Below, in pieces: positions 18,985 to 29,463 of a stretch of DNA of 64,000 nucleotides (position 1 is its first letter; every line of letters begins with the position of its first letter). Under the pieces are notes generated by a model. It had not been told where the DNA came from. It searched no databases and saw only the letters and a program-made list of their open reading frames with translations. Made by a program: the position numbers and the translations under genes. This stretch comes from Trichobilharzia regenti (Eukaryota > Platyhelminthes > Trematoda > Strigeidida > Schistosomatidae). The stretch covers positions 77,323,168 to 77,387,167 of the forward strand of contig OX235270.1 of the NCBI GenBank assembly GCA_944472135.2, read 5' to 3'.

Positions 18985-20074
18985 AAGGCATAAGGCATAA
19001 TGCTTGACTTTGTCAAAGACCCCTGGAATGTAAACTTCAAACCCGCTTCAGGTTTTATAACATGGTGCATCATGACCTTAAGTGATAACTTTGGATCACT
19101 CTGAAGGCAACTAGCCATCTTAGCAATCTACAAGAAATAAGAATTAAATGTGTCAACTCACATATTGCTGTTTGTACTTTTCGTCTCTTAAAGATGCTTC
19201 CAACATCTCTAACTGGTCTTCATTATCGAGCGGAAACTCCAGTGTTAAGTCACCGTTTGCTGGAGGGTAGGTTTGCTGTCGGGATTTTCTGTCAGTAGTC
19301 ATAATGTTCAATATTTTCGTGCACAGGTTAATGATTTCCATATTTGTATCTTTAAATAAATAATTATTTTTAAGTAATTACCGAGTAATTTCTTATTTGT
19401 GGATTCAGTAGCATCTTCTTTAGACGGTAATCTAAAGCATAAATAAAAATTGTAACAATTTTTTCCTACCGGTCACACACATAGGACTTTTTGCCAATAG
19501 GAGATGAATGAAATATGGGAGCACTGGAAGTACTGAAAATGAAGGGCTTTCAAATAGGTTAAAACCTCGGATTTGGGGCCACGAAGTCATCCAATATATT
19601 ATACTCTGGATATTGTGGTTTTTTTTGCAACCAACTTCACTGGCGGCTACATCAATATCCATAGAGTTGTAAAGGAAATTCTTCTCAGTTTTCTTGGCAT
19701 CCCTGAAAAATGTGTTACACAGGTAACGGTACCTACCTTTTAGGTCTATTACTAGGCATTGGCAACGTATCATCGTCCATGTCTACCTTCTTGGTGTCTT
19801 GATCATTGTTTTTCAAAAGCTCCACACCCTTTTTACAGTTCTCATGCGTATCTAGAAGGGTGATAATGAAATATTCCAACTTACCAAATTCCAGCAGTTG
19901 ACGGAATTGAAACACTGACCATCCAGTCCCGGTAAACATAGGCTCTAGATGGTTTGCTGTGCTGCTGTACGCACATAAACCACTTCGCGTAACCCAAGTG
20001 TTTGGGATAGCGATTACAGTGCCATCTTCTAGCGAACAGACGGCGAGATATCTGATTGGTGTAGAATTCTGCAA
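18985..20074 (-). CDS. CACTA-encoded DUF4806-like protein (several exons)
   Basis: Minus-strand exons can be traced. 20074 to about 19736 begins MQNSTPIRYLAV and contains VIAIPNTWV, the type of N-terminal block seen in DUF4806 proteins; it ends at a GTAGGT donor. About 19715-19400 follows an ACATTTTTCAG acceptor. 19341 to about 19156 has the LTLEFPLDNEDQLEML block typical of the DUF4806 start, with a GTGAGT donor. About 19131-18985 follows a TTGTAG acceptor and reads QIAKMASCLQ to MPYAFYKIM. The protein family accompanies transposase genes in several invertebrate elements; its function is unknown. The third exon may contain a frameshift near 19620. Exon limits are approximate. Confidence 0.5.
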
Positions 20075-20322
20075 AAGGATATGTAATGAAGTAGAAATGC
20101 GGCTGTTACTTTTTCATGTATCGGGTTGCTTAAAATCAATAACAGCAAGGATATACCTTTATCTCAAAAACGCGGAATAAACTATCAAATGAACTTCAGT
20201 TTCATCAACAACATTAACCAGTTAGAGGTAGATGTTCGGAATTGACAACAAATAGAAATTACAAAAAAACTTAAACGAATTACATACCAACAGTTCAAGC
20301 AAAATATTACGGCACAGTACCC

Positions 20323-22495
20323 TCAATTAAATGTATGAAGCAAGGGGATAACTACTTCGTCATTAGTTGTTGGAACAGTCATGTACTTGCAGACGATATT
20401 CGCATACGATATCCAGTGTGTTTCGTGACTGAATTTTGAACATCTAAATATCCCTAAATTCCTTGACTTAAATGGTGCAGTAAAGTCATCACTATAATCG
20501 CTGTAGGGTCGAAAACGTATCCTATCTTCACTTTCCATTTCAACTATATTCCCTGGTTTACCTAAGGCTAAGATGACATTGTCCGGAGAATAAGATGTGA
20601 ATATGGTATTCGGATACGTTAGCTTTCCCTTGCTAAATTCAACACACTTAGTACCAGCTTCTTTGGGTACGTGCTTCACACCTGTACTTTTCATTAAGTA
20701 CACATGCTCAACATAGCGTTGAGCTGCCTGCTTAGCCACAGCATAACCACAGTGCACGGACTGTCTTATCTTGCGCATATAAGATTCGAAGGGAAATGCA
20801 CTGAATTCTTCTAATGGTCCATGCAGCTCGACGTCATCCGCTATATGTTTCAGAGAATGTATATTGTAAACAATATGTTCATTTCCGAAACAATTTTCAT
20901 ATTCCAGCAAGAAATTATTCAAGTCTGTCCGAGCAGCATCCAGAAACAGTCGACTGTATTTGGTACTCGAAAGTAAGTATACTGCCAGGGATAATCTCCT
21001 GAAATTAGCGTACAGGTGGCATGGCAGAGTGTTTCTAAGTAGGACGGGACCCAAATATAGTAAGAAAAGTCTACACTCAGTTGCTTTCCATTGGCTAACG
21101 TCATCTAACGACCGACATTTCCTCTGAAAATCACAAGGAATGTGTTTCCTACTTATTTACAGTCCGTTATTAATATCTGCAATAATCTTACTATCCATTT
21201 GCTTCTCTCGCCGTGCTGCAAGACCCTGCCAAAGGAACACTAACCTCTTAACAACACCAAGGTATATTAGATGCATTGGCTCCAAGGGAAACGATTTTAC
21301 CATGTCAAGTGGCAATTCCTCAAGACAGCTTCTGCCCCGATGGTGACTTGCTTGAACTTGACCACGGAATGTCCTATCATTTCTAAGTGTCTGGTTCCCA
21401 TTAGGAAATGTCATCCTACCCTCTAAACGACAACCGATAACTTCACATTTATCACAACCTGTTTTTCCATTGTGACCGACGGTTTGTTTTACATTAGAAC
21501 GAGCAGGCGTGTCACATATAAATGCTAGAACACTGACAGTCACACTCCAACCCCACTTCTCAACATATAGACCATTTTTATAAAGATCTTTCAATTCAAC
21601 TAGTAGGTCCATAGAAACCTCATTGAAGTTACTCGGTTTTCTCAAACCGCCATGTATGCCAATTAAGAAAACGTCACTGACGTATGGAGTTGTGATACGA
21701 CCTAGGAATGGCCATAACTGCTGCGTAGAACTGTTCGATATAGATAAACCGTCATAGTTGATTTGCAAGCCGATATGTTGAAAAGTACCGTAGTCAACCC
21801 AACTATCTAGATAACGCTGCAGATTTTCCTTCAGTCCAATGTGATAGTAAACACCTTGTCCAAAAAATCTAGGTACACACATGCCGCTATCTTTTAGCAG
21901 GCCTCTTATGGTTGTTGGCACATGTGGATTAAATTTACGCATACAGTCCAAGATATTTTGTGCAAGCTTCCCTGTTACATTGTTCTGAAGGAACAATTCC
22001 ATAATTGATTTTCTGACCAGCTCTTTTTGTGCCATCTTTTCAGGAACAACCTGAAGTTCTATTGGAATTAATTATTACATATTAATAAATGTTACGATTC
22101 TCTTCAGTTTGTGAAACAACAGCGACGGTCTCACTAGTACTAGGTAAACCCACTGTTATCTGTACAATTGAACTTGAAGGCAAAGTTACTGTATTATCCC
22201 TCGCCACCTCTTCTCTGGATGAGCCGTAACGTTTCCAGAAGTCCCGGTCACTGAATGCTGCATCACGTAACCGTTTTTGACGGCGATAAAATGTTGAGTA
22301 GCTGTATCCAAAGCATTCATGCAGTCTGCCAGAAGATATTCTTCTCTTACGACTTGTTGCAGAATGTTGAATACCCGTATTTAACACATTATCTGAGTTG
22401 TTTTCCTTATAATAGAAATGGACAAATATGCACCCAAAATCTAACTCACCTGCATGATTTATAAATCCTGTAAGAATGGTCTTTGTATGTGAGGA
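20323..22495 (-). CDS. CACTA-type transposase (multi-exon, interrupted at 5' end)
   Basis: Three readable blocks run on the minus strand. 22480 to about 22082 has the basic motif SRKRRISSGRLHECFGYS. 22035-21157 has a conserved block with FGQGVYYHIGL, DGLSISNSS, CDKCEVIGCR and PLEPMHLIYLGV. About 21115-20323 has DVSQWKATECRLFLLYLGPV, HLYANFRRLSLAVYLLSS and FSAFPFESYMRKI. The last two are joined by an intron of about 39 bases starting GTAAATAAG. The PMHLIYLGV and FSAFPFE motifs are typical of the large transposase domain of invertebrate CACTA-like elements. The enzyme would cut and join the element ends. The CR1 insertion at 22496 separates the 5' part, so this copy cannot make a normal protein. 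Confidence 0.65.
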
Positions 22496-22515
22496 GTAAT
22501 AATAATAATAACATA

Positions 22516-23658
22516 TTTCTTCCTGTTTATGCAGGAACATACCAATTGTACAGGCATGGATAAGTTATTATATAAATTACACATAATTTGATGTATGATG
22601 AATTTACAGTTTGGTTGTTCTCTCTGACATGAGAGTCAGTCGGAACAGTCTGCTATAAAGTCTGTGTAGCACATAAAGAGATATAGAAATATTGTCTTCG
22701 CATTAAAAAAACCAGACATCAGATGAATGTAATACGGATATCTGGGAAAAAAAGCTTGAAGTCAATTCTCTTATATAACTTTGTTGTGAGCAACACCCTT
22801 GGCTTAATGTTTATTGATGTATTATGTTGAGATCAGTGATATATTTATTCCACTTTTTCAGCAGTCTTATCTTAGTTTTATAACAGGAAAGAAATTTGAC
22901 CGTGGATACGAAAACTAGATAAGGTCATGTTAAGTTGTTTTACTGCATCAAATGGTGTCGAGGTCGATTCCAGAATTCTCCATTTGCTCCATTTGTGTCT
23001 GCATGGCGGACTGTATTCGTAAGTTCAGAAAAATGTTGAAAACCAGTTGCTTCTTCATTTCAGATCATGAATACTCATTTACAGCATGTTCGCCAGCGTC
23101 TTCAAATGGTAGAATTGGATCGTTCATGGAATTTGAGTGGTTATGATATAGATGGTTTGGAATTAATCCTCATTTCAGTTTAGATGCAGGGTTGTTCGAC
23201 CTCGACCAGAAGATGAATAGGAGTAGCAGGGTACCAAAAAGAGAAAGTATGTGAACATTAAAAGGATATTAATGTATATATGTAAATGTTTATGTCAATT
23301 TTATAACATATAAGTAAAAAATTACTTTTAATTATAGTTGTCTTTTCACTTTATTTATGCGAAGTCTTAGAGTTTATTTAGTGTCATAATGTGTATTAAT
23401 GAGTCTGAGCGTTTTAGTGTTCTAATGACTGATGCGTTTTAGAAGTAATTAATGGTTTCTGGTAGGGGTAGTCATTGGAATAAAACAGTTTATATAGCAA
23501 GCGTTTGAAGGTTACAATAAAGTGACACGTCCTATTTCTAAGGGTAAACTAATCCTGTATGTTCCGTACTAAGTCTTTATGCATCCATGCTGCTAGTTTA
23601 TTTATAGTTTAAAGATTGCTAAGGGTGTTGAAGTGCGTCTTTTAGGTGCTGTAGTAGA
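22516..23658 (-). other. 3' UTR of the nested CR1-like element
   Basis: No coding region is present. The block 22510-22974 is nearly the same as 37790-38252 and is related to 41490-42060, which marks it as the family 3' end. It contains a short inverted pair, CCAGACATC and GATATCTGG, near 22710-22745. Confidence 0.7.
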
Positions 23659-26600
23659 TTAGTAGTTGATTCGTTTAGGAGTAAATAGTTTATTAATATA
23701 ATCAGTAGAGTGAAACAGTCTGTATAGAGAGCGTTTGAAGCTTGTAACCGAAGAGCAAGTTCTGACATCTAGGGGCAGGCTATTCCATATTTTAGAATAC
23801 ATGACTGTGAAGAAGTTTTCACGGAGTGTTGACTTAAAAGAATGAGTTGTCACTGTGGAAGTTTGGTTACGCAGATCGTAAGAACCTTCCTGTGCGAATT
23901 GTATGTCCCTGTTACCTGAGAATGATATTTTGTGAAGGACCTTAAAGAAGAATATTAGGTTTATAATAAGTCGCCTTGTCCAAAGTGGGTCAAGTTTTAG
24001 GATCATGCACCGTGAGATGTAGTCTTTCTTACAATCATAGCCAAGTAGTTTTGAGGTAAAATATCGTTGGATACTTTCCATCCTTAGCTTGTCACGTGTG
24101 CGAGTGCTGCTTATAATAAATGGACAGTATTCTAGTAGTGGTCTGACACATGTTTTGTACAGAATTAGCTTGGCTTCATTGTCGTGAAAGTTCCTGAGTA
24201 TGCATCCTAAGAGCATCCTCGATTTTCTAGTCTGTGATGCTACTTGCTCAGAGAATGTCAAGTCACTAGAGTACCTCAGGCCTAGGTCAACGACACTTCG
24301 GAGTCTTGTTAGGTTAGCAGATTGGAGCGTTAATTTCAGGTCAATTGAGGGTGCGCCAAAGCAGATCCAGCCACATTTGTTCAGATTGAATTGGAGATTC
24401 CATAGGGACGACCAAGCAGTCATTTTATCTAATTCCTTCTGCACTACATTCTCGAAGTTCCCTAAGTCATCACTTTGGAATGTATAAGCTACTTTTAGGT
24501 CATCTGCAAAGATGAATGGTTTCCCGTGCGTGAAGCAAGCGCATATGTCATTGATGTATAGCGTAAATAGGAGGGGTCCAATGACACTACCTTGTACTAC
24601 ACCAGAAGTGATAGGGCTAGGTTTGGAGGTTGCAGACCCGAGTTTAACTATTTGGGACCTATTGTTAAGGAATGATTTAAGCCATCCTAATAATGGGTCA
24701 CGTATTCCTAAGGAGTTCAGCTTATTTGTTAGCAGTAAATGGTCAACACGGTCAAATGCCTTAGAAATGTCAAAGTAGATGACAAGTACTAGTTGCCGTC
24801 TGTCACGACTGCTGGTTACAAAATTGAAGAAGTCTAGGTGACATGTTAAACATGATCTGGATTTCAGGAATCCATGTTGGTTCGGACTTATAATATTGCG
24901 GCTAAGCATATGTTTGATTAGGTTATCTTTGACTAGTCTCTCCATAATTCTAGATGCTATAGGTGTGATATTGATCGGCCGGTAGTTACTGACTTCAGTT
25001 TTCGAGCCAGATTTGTGTTTAGGCATAATGAATGTAGTCTTCCATATGTCAGGGTAAGTTTGAGTTTCTAGGGACATTGTGAATATTTTAAGCAGCAGTA
25101 GAGGAATGTCAGGGCCACCATATTTATAGAAGTAAGATGATATACCGTCGGTACCGAAACCTTTTGAACTTTTGAGGGTTCTTATAGTTTGGTTAATATT
25201 AGCATAAGTGAATTTTACAGTACTAATTTGGTTTGGTGTGAGTGGAGATGGTGTTTGTGCCATATTATTAATAGGGTGTATATCGAGTAGCTGGACTGAG
25301 GGCTTAATGTAGTTACCTGCAAACGTTTTGTTGAATAGTTCACATATGTCTGCAGAGTTAGTGCATAGCCTACCTTTGTCTATGAGGAGAGAAATGCTGT
25401 GGTTTTTGCGATTCATTCGCTTCCTTAAGATTTCTGTGAGTGCATACACTCTAGCAGGACTGGCTACTGCGATGCGTTCTTCCTTTCTCATACGGAAATC
25501 TCGAGCTTGTGAGATGGAGCTAAGGGTGTTAAGTATTAGACCTAGAGTGCCAAAGTCGTGGTGTTTGAAGTAACTTGTTGAGAGTTTCTTCAGTTTCATA
25601 CGATCCTTTGGTTTTATGAATGACTTTCTGTGTGGGGAAACCTTTAGTGTTTGGAGTGGAATGACAGCATCTAAGCATGTGTTAGAGTTATGGTAGAAGA
25701 TGGTTAGGGCTCTCGATAGGTCATCAGTAGTGAAGTATTCATCCCATTCGGAGGATCTTAGCATTGATTCTACTAAGGCCCAGTTTGCCTTACTATAGTT
25801 CCTATATATTACTTGTTGTGAAGTGGAGGTATGAGATGCATTGCTACTCAGCGGAATTGGCAGTGCACACATCACTGTTTTGTGGTCGCTCCCTGGAAAC
25901 TCAGAACCTACTAGCGTTGAAAGGGGGCTTATATTGTGGCAGAAGATTAAGTCTAGTACGTTGTTACCTCTTGTGGGAGTAGTGACAGTTTGTTTCCAGC
26001 CAAGTATATCCAGTGTGCCTAAGAACTTATCAAATTTAGTTGGGCCTGTGGGTATATCCCAGTTGATTTCAGGTAAGTTAAAGTCCCCACATAGGATCTT
26101 ATGGTCGTATTGTAAGTCGGATAATTGCTCCAGAGTATTAATAAGTTGGGTCTCGTAATTACTAAAGGTGCCAGGTGCTCTGTAGGTGCATCCAATTAAT
26201 GCTGTTACGTTATTTAAGTGTACATTAACCCATAGAGTCTCAGGCATGTTAAGTGTACTACTTTCTAGCTGTGATACAGTAAGTGCATTCAGAAAGTACA
26301 TGAGACAACCCCCTCCCTTACCACCTTCCCTGTCACACCGAAAGTGTGTGTAGTTATCTAAGCTTATTTCTTCATCCAAGATGTTCGAATGACACCAAGA
26401 TTCAGTGATGACAATTACAGGGGGTTTGTATATTACTGTGAGTGCTCTGAGCATCGGCAATTTATTTAGAACAGATCTAGCATTTATGAGGATTAGGTAA
26501 AGATGAGAGTTGAAGTAGCATTTGAAGTATTTAAGTTCGTTAGTCAGCCCCGAATATGGTTCAGCACACAGTAGTTCTGCTTGACATGATGATCCTATGT

Positions 26601-26937
26601 TAAGAGGAGTTCCAGCATCATGCTCACCTATGTCTATCGAGTTGTTGTGTGCTGTTTTCGGTGGAGAATTAGGAGTTGGAGTACTGGATTTGCTATAGAC
26701 CAAGGAATTTTTATTTTTAGTTAGGTTACAGAAGTGGGTAGGGTTCTTTATTTGACCTATATTTGTGCAGGTGTCAAGTGTGCCTAATGGATACGGGTGC
26801 ACTAGACCGTTCCTGTTTTCATGCAAGGAGGGAGCCAGCTCTAGTGGTTTAGGAGTGTTAACATCCCTACCAGCTGTTTTTTCAACGCTGACAGGGACGC
26901 GGGGGATAAAAAATGATTGGATCCTTTTGATGACCAT
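23659..26937 (-). CDS. CR1-type ORF2: endonuclease and reverse transcriptase (nested element)
   Basis: A 1092-codon uninterrupted frame. After an N-terminal extension of about 145 residues comes the endonuclease: LINARSVLNK, TESWC, KGGGCLMYF, GCTYRAPG, GDFNLPEINW, NVLDLIF and GSDHKTV. The reverse transcriptase spans about residues 610-860, with MPKHKSGSKT, NYRPINITP, QHGFLKSRSC, catalytic YFDISKAFDRV, GVVQGSVIGPLLF and a variant FADD box in place of YADD. A C-terminal region of about 230 residues follows. All catalytic positions I can identify are kept, so this copy may be competent. It starts within the small middle ORF. Confidence 0.92.
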   Translation of the reverse strand: MVIKRIQSFFIPRVPVSVEKTAGRDVNTPKPLELAPSLHENRNGLVHPYPLGTLDTCTNIGQIKNPTHFCNLTKNKNSLVYSKSSTPTPNSPPKTAHNNSIDIGEHDAGTPLNIGSSCQAELLCAEPYSGLTNELKYFKCYFNSHLYLILINARSVLNKLPMLRALTVIYKPPVIVITESWCHSNILDEEISLDNYTHFRCDREGGKGGGCLMYFLNALTVSQLESSTLNMPETLWVNVHLNNVTALIGCTYRAPGTFSNYETQLINTLEQLSDLQYDHKILCGDFNLPEINWDIPTGPTKFDKFLGTLDILGWKQTVTTPTRGNNVLDLIFCHNISPLSTLVGSEFPGSDHKTVMCALPIPLSSNASHTSTSQQVIYRNYSKANWALVESMLRSSEWDEYFTTDDLSRALTIFYHNSNTCLDAVIPLQTLKVSPHRKSFIKPKDRMKLKKLSTSYFKHHDFGTLGLILNTLSSISQARDFRMRKEERIAVASPARVYALTEILRKRMNRKNHSISLLIDKGRLCTNSADICELFNKTFAGNYIKPSVQLLDIHPINNMAQTPSPLTPNQISTVKFTYANINQTIRTLKSSKGFGTDGISSYFYKYGGPDIPLLLLKIFTMSLETQTYPDIWKTTFIMPKHKSGSKTEVSNYRPINITPIASRIMERLVKDNLIKHMLSRNIISPNQHGFLKSRSCLTCHLDFFNFVTSSRDRRQLVLVIYFDISKAFDRVDHLLLTNKLNSLGIRDPLLGWLKSFLNNRSQIVKLGSATSKPSPITSGVVQGSVIGPLLFTLYINDICACFTHGKPFIFADDLKVAYTFQSDDLGNFENVVQKELDKMTAWSSLWNLQFNLNKCGWICFGAPSIDLKLTLQSANLTRLRSVVDLGLRYSSDLTFSEQVASQTRKSRMLLGCILRNFHDNEAKLILYKTCVRPLLEYCPFIISSTRTRDKLRMESIQRYFTSKLLGYDCKKDYISRCMILKLDPLWTRRLIINLIFFFKVLHKISFSGNRDIQFAQEGSYDLRNQTSTVTTHSFKSTLRENFFTVMYSKIWNSLPLDVRTCSSVTSFKRSLYRLFHSTDYINKLFTPKRINY

Positions 26938-27308
26938 GGCTTATTATTCCACCTATTGTTTGATGCTAGTTGTGTCCTTGTGTGGGTTTCATGTGTACTG
27001 CATTGTGGGTTAGTTCCCAGCAGACTTGTACCATATATCCGGTCAAAATTTGTTTGTGTGCCATACTCTGAAGACCCTAAGTTGTTGATAGCCGAGTTCT
27101 GACTATTACCACTTGTACTATTGAGGGTGACATTGTTGTGACATTGGATATCAGTGTGTGCCATGGTGCGATTAAGCACGTTGTGGGTGCTAGTACTATT
27201 GACCGTGGGAAGTGTGGGTTTATTTAAGCTGCCACTGTTTTTGTTGGTATGATTTAGGGGCATATTTTCCTTACCTTTAGCAATGAAGTTATGGCTAGGA
27301 GATGACAA
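26841..27308 (-). CDS. Small middle ORF of the nested CR1 element
   Basis: A 155-codon Asn/Ser/Thr-rich frame between ORF1 and ORF2. It lies in the -1 frame relative to ORF1, overlapping its end by 55 bases, and overlaps the start of ORF2 by 97. A frame in the same relative position exists in the sister element (45038-45652). No domain is recognised. It may be the end of ORF1 reached by frameshifting or a separately initiated protein. A run of seven A on the minus strand (27332-27338) lies just upstream in the zone where both frames are open. Confidence 0.5.
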   Translation of the reverse strand: MSSPSHNFIAKGKENMPLNHTNKNSGSLNKPTLPTVNSTSTHNVLNRTMAHTDIQCHNNVTLNSTSGNSQNSAINNLGSSEYGTQTNFDRIYGTSLLGTNPQCSTHETHTRTQLASNNRWNNKPWSSKGSNHFLSPASLSALKKQLVGMLTLLNH

Positions 27309-28423
27309 AGTCGAATTTCGGGGGTTTTGACTTTTTTTCTGGGGTTATTTAATGGCATTTTAGATTCTGCGGTGATGGGTGGTGTGGTTTTGTTATTTAT
27401 TTGGTTACAGTGTAGTGGCCTTTCGGCTGGTGTTGCACTCTGATGGGATAATTCTGTGTGTTTTGAGAGGGGTGATGCGGTGGGGTCTACTGTATCTTTC
27501 ACAGGGTTGGGAATAATGGCTGCTTGCAATGTCCTATTACCTATTTCACAATTAGTCTTAGTGAGATAGTTGTATGCGCGCCTCTCTATGACTGTTTTGT
27601 CCACCCCGACCTTTATATGTTTGTAGTTTTTGGCTTGCGATAGGGTGTGTTGGGAGTGGATGAATTTTCTTGTCTCTGCCGGTGTTTCGAACTGAAAACG
27701 AATAGGACAACACTTTTCATGTTGACTCTTCTTCAGCCTATAGCACTTAGTCTTGGAGTTAGGCATTTTCGCTTCACTAAGTAAGATGCGCTGTACCTTT
27801 TTTAGTGCCTCATTGTCCGGAACGTTGTAGACAATAGCACTCAGTTTTGCGTCGAGTCGTTTTGTTACTTCTGTGGTAACAAAATTAATGAGGTTATCTA
27901 CCTTAGTTACCGATTCTGTGTCAAGCTTGTTAAGGTTTACAGTTTTCATGAGGATAGTTAGAGGTGTCAATTCACAGACCTGCGATCTGATATCGCTGAT
28001 CTGATCTGATAGTTTGGATATCTCGGTATCGGTTTCGATGTTTCCAGCATTTACTGACTTACTGTTTTTTATTTCCCTTAACTCAGCCTTAAGTTCACCT
28101 ATAGACAACTTTAGAAGTTCTATTTCTGAAGATAGTGCTGAAGAAGAGCTTGATGGCTGGAGTTTTTCGATAAGCACATAAGGTGAAGGGAGGGGTTCTG
28201 TATGAGCAGAGGGTACTGAATTTTTAGGAGTAGTGCTAATACTAGCTGTCAGTACAGTTTTATCCTCAGTTCCAGCTCGACGCTTACGGCTTACAAGTGA
28301 GTTATGTGACTCATTATAGCCGTTTGTAGGGGGTGTGTTGCTTGATGTAGCAATCAAGGACGTTATATTAGACACCAGTTTTACAGGGGAATGGGTTCGT
28401 CGCTTTTTACTTTGATTAACCAT
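27254..28423 (-). CDS. CR1-type ORF1 with coiled coil and RRM-like domain (nested element)
   Basis: A 389-codon frame starting MVNQSKKRR. A Lys/Arg-rich start precedes a heptad-like stretch at about residues 95-150 (LSSEIELLKLSIGELKAEL), probably a coiled coil for trimer formation as in other ORF1 proteins. Around residues 165-290 it reads SAIVYNVPDNEALKKVQ, KCCPIRFQFETPAETRKFI and INHIKVGVDKT-like text (YKHIKVGVDKT), an RRM-type pattern. The sister protein at 44169 has the same organisation. The likely role is a nucleic-acid chaperone in the element's RNP. Confidence 0.75.
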   Translation of the reverse strand: MVNQSKKRRTHSPVKLVSNITSLIATSSNTPPTNGYNESHNSLVSRKRRAGTEDKTVLTASISTTPKNSVPSAHTEPLPSPYVLIEKLQPSSSSSALSSEIELLKLSIGELKAELREIKNSKSVNAGNIETDTEISKLSDQISDIRSQVCELTPLTILMKTVNLNKLDTESVTKVDNLINFVTTEVTKRLDAKLSAIVYNVPDNEALKKVQRILLSEAKMPNSKTKCYRLKKSQHEKCCPIRFQFETPAETRKFIHSQHTLSQAKNYKHIKVGVDKTVIERRAYNYLTKTNCEIGNRTLQAAIIPNPVKDTVDPTASPLSKHTELSHQSATPAERPLHCNQINNKTTPPITAESKMPLNNPRKKVKTPEIRLCHLLAITSLLKVRKICP

Positions 28424-28480
28424 AACTATTAGAAATGAGAGTTAGTGGTTACAAGTATGGAAGTAGTATAGTACTTGTGC

Positions 28481-29204
28481 AAGTATTACAACAAGATAAA
28501 TTTTATGTAACGAATCACGTAAAAATGTAACGCAAACGTTGAACGTACCGCGATACAGATCAAAGGTGTGAATACATAACATATGTTATGTATTCACACT
28601 ATTATTATTATATAATAATAATGGTATGAAATGCAAATAAAATATCTGTAATTCTAAACATAGTTAAATGTAAAGTAGCAAGACAATCAGTGTCAGATAT
28701 AGAATAATACCTGAGGTGTATAGATGTTGGAAAGGGGTGCATAATTGTAGGATTAGTAGGTGGATATAAAATGCTACATAACATGGTGTGAAATTTGGTA
28801 AGATAGAATTCAATATGGCCCAAAAAGTTTTTACATTAATAATTCTGACAATCGTAGAACAGACATCAGACTTATGATGTACGATGTAAAATGAAAAAAA
28901 TTTATAAACCAGACATGTCTGGTTTATAATTTTTTTCATTCTTTCCTCGTCTCAAATTCGCTTACATTCCACAAACGAAAAATATATTATTCATAATATA
29001 CTTTTCGTATGAATTCATGCGACCAATTCACCTTCCCCTACCCCCTGTTGAATTATGTTTTCGTTGTATTCTTATTTACTGTCACACCTCTGGTCAAATA
29101 GATCAATCACATCATATGTAATTCGCAGACAAGTCTGTAGCCGTTACACTACGTAATCTGTGTGAAACCTACTCTTTGCTGATTGGTTGGTTTCAATATA
29201 CTAT
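28481..29204. other. CACTA interior with two palindromes
   Basis: This is probably the 5' noncoding part of the CACTA genes. It carries a perfect 34-bp palindrome at 28566-28599 (half-site GTGTGAATACATAACAT) and a near-perfect one of about 49 bp at 28891-28939 centred on ACATGT. An ATT/AAT run lies at 28600-28622. No gene is recognised. Confidence 0.5.
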
Positions 29205-29460
29205 GTACAGGTGGAGTACTATTTTTCAGTATTAACCGCAGCAGTTAAGCATGCAGTGCTAATTTTCAGCACTAAAGGCATTATTTCAGATGATGATCTT
29301 ATTTTTAAGATTTTGTTGCAATAATTAAGCACCCAGCTCTTTTTTTAAGCACGACCAGCGTTATTTCAGAACGTAGTGGGTAGATGAAATAGCTATTTAC
29401 CATAAAAAAGCATTATCACAGAATAGGTTAGAATAAGTTTAGAATTGCTGTAAGCTTGGG
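29205..29460 (-). repeat. CACTA right terminus with subterminal repeats
   Basis: Repeated words TTTCAG, TTAAGCA, CAGCACTA and ATTTCAGA(A/T) occur between 29225 and 29385. They precede the inverted terminal repeat ending GTAAGCTTGGG at 29460. The words match those of the left end (TTCAGCACT, TTCAGAAC). Confidence 0.65.
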
Positions 29461-29463
29461 GCT

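Larger units (their letters stand above)
22496..28480 (-). mobile_element. Nested CR1-like element with intact ORF2 (second family)
   Basis: A minus-strand non-LTR element inside the CACTA transposon. It has ORF1 (28423-27254), a small middle ORF (27308-26841), ORF2 (26937-23659), a 3' UTR of about 1.1 kb and a (TAT)n-type tail at 22498-22515. The last 475 bp of its 3' UTR is shared with 37780-38252. It belongs to the same family as the plus-strand element at 44116-49839. I could not find its target duplication; the 5' edge near 28480 is estimated from the 53-base leader of the sister element. Confidence 0.8.
18068..29460 (-). mobile_element. CACTA/EnSpm-like DNA transposon
   Basis: The left end reads CCCGAAGCTTAC and the right end, reverse-complemented, CCCAAGCTTAC; both continue with AATTCT(G/A)AA...ATTCT. 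A 3-bp duplication GCT flanks it (18065-18067 and 29461-29463). Both ends have dense short subterminal repeats. The interior encodes a transposase related to the CACTA-type enzymes of invertebrates and a second protein with a DUF4806-like C-terminus. A CACTA family is known from schistosomes (SmTRC1). The ends do not start with the textbook CACTA bases. The 11.4-kb length includes a nested CR1 element of about 6 kb. Confidence 0.75.
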
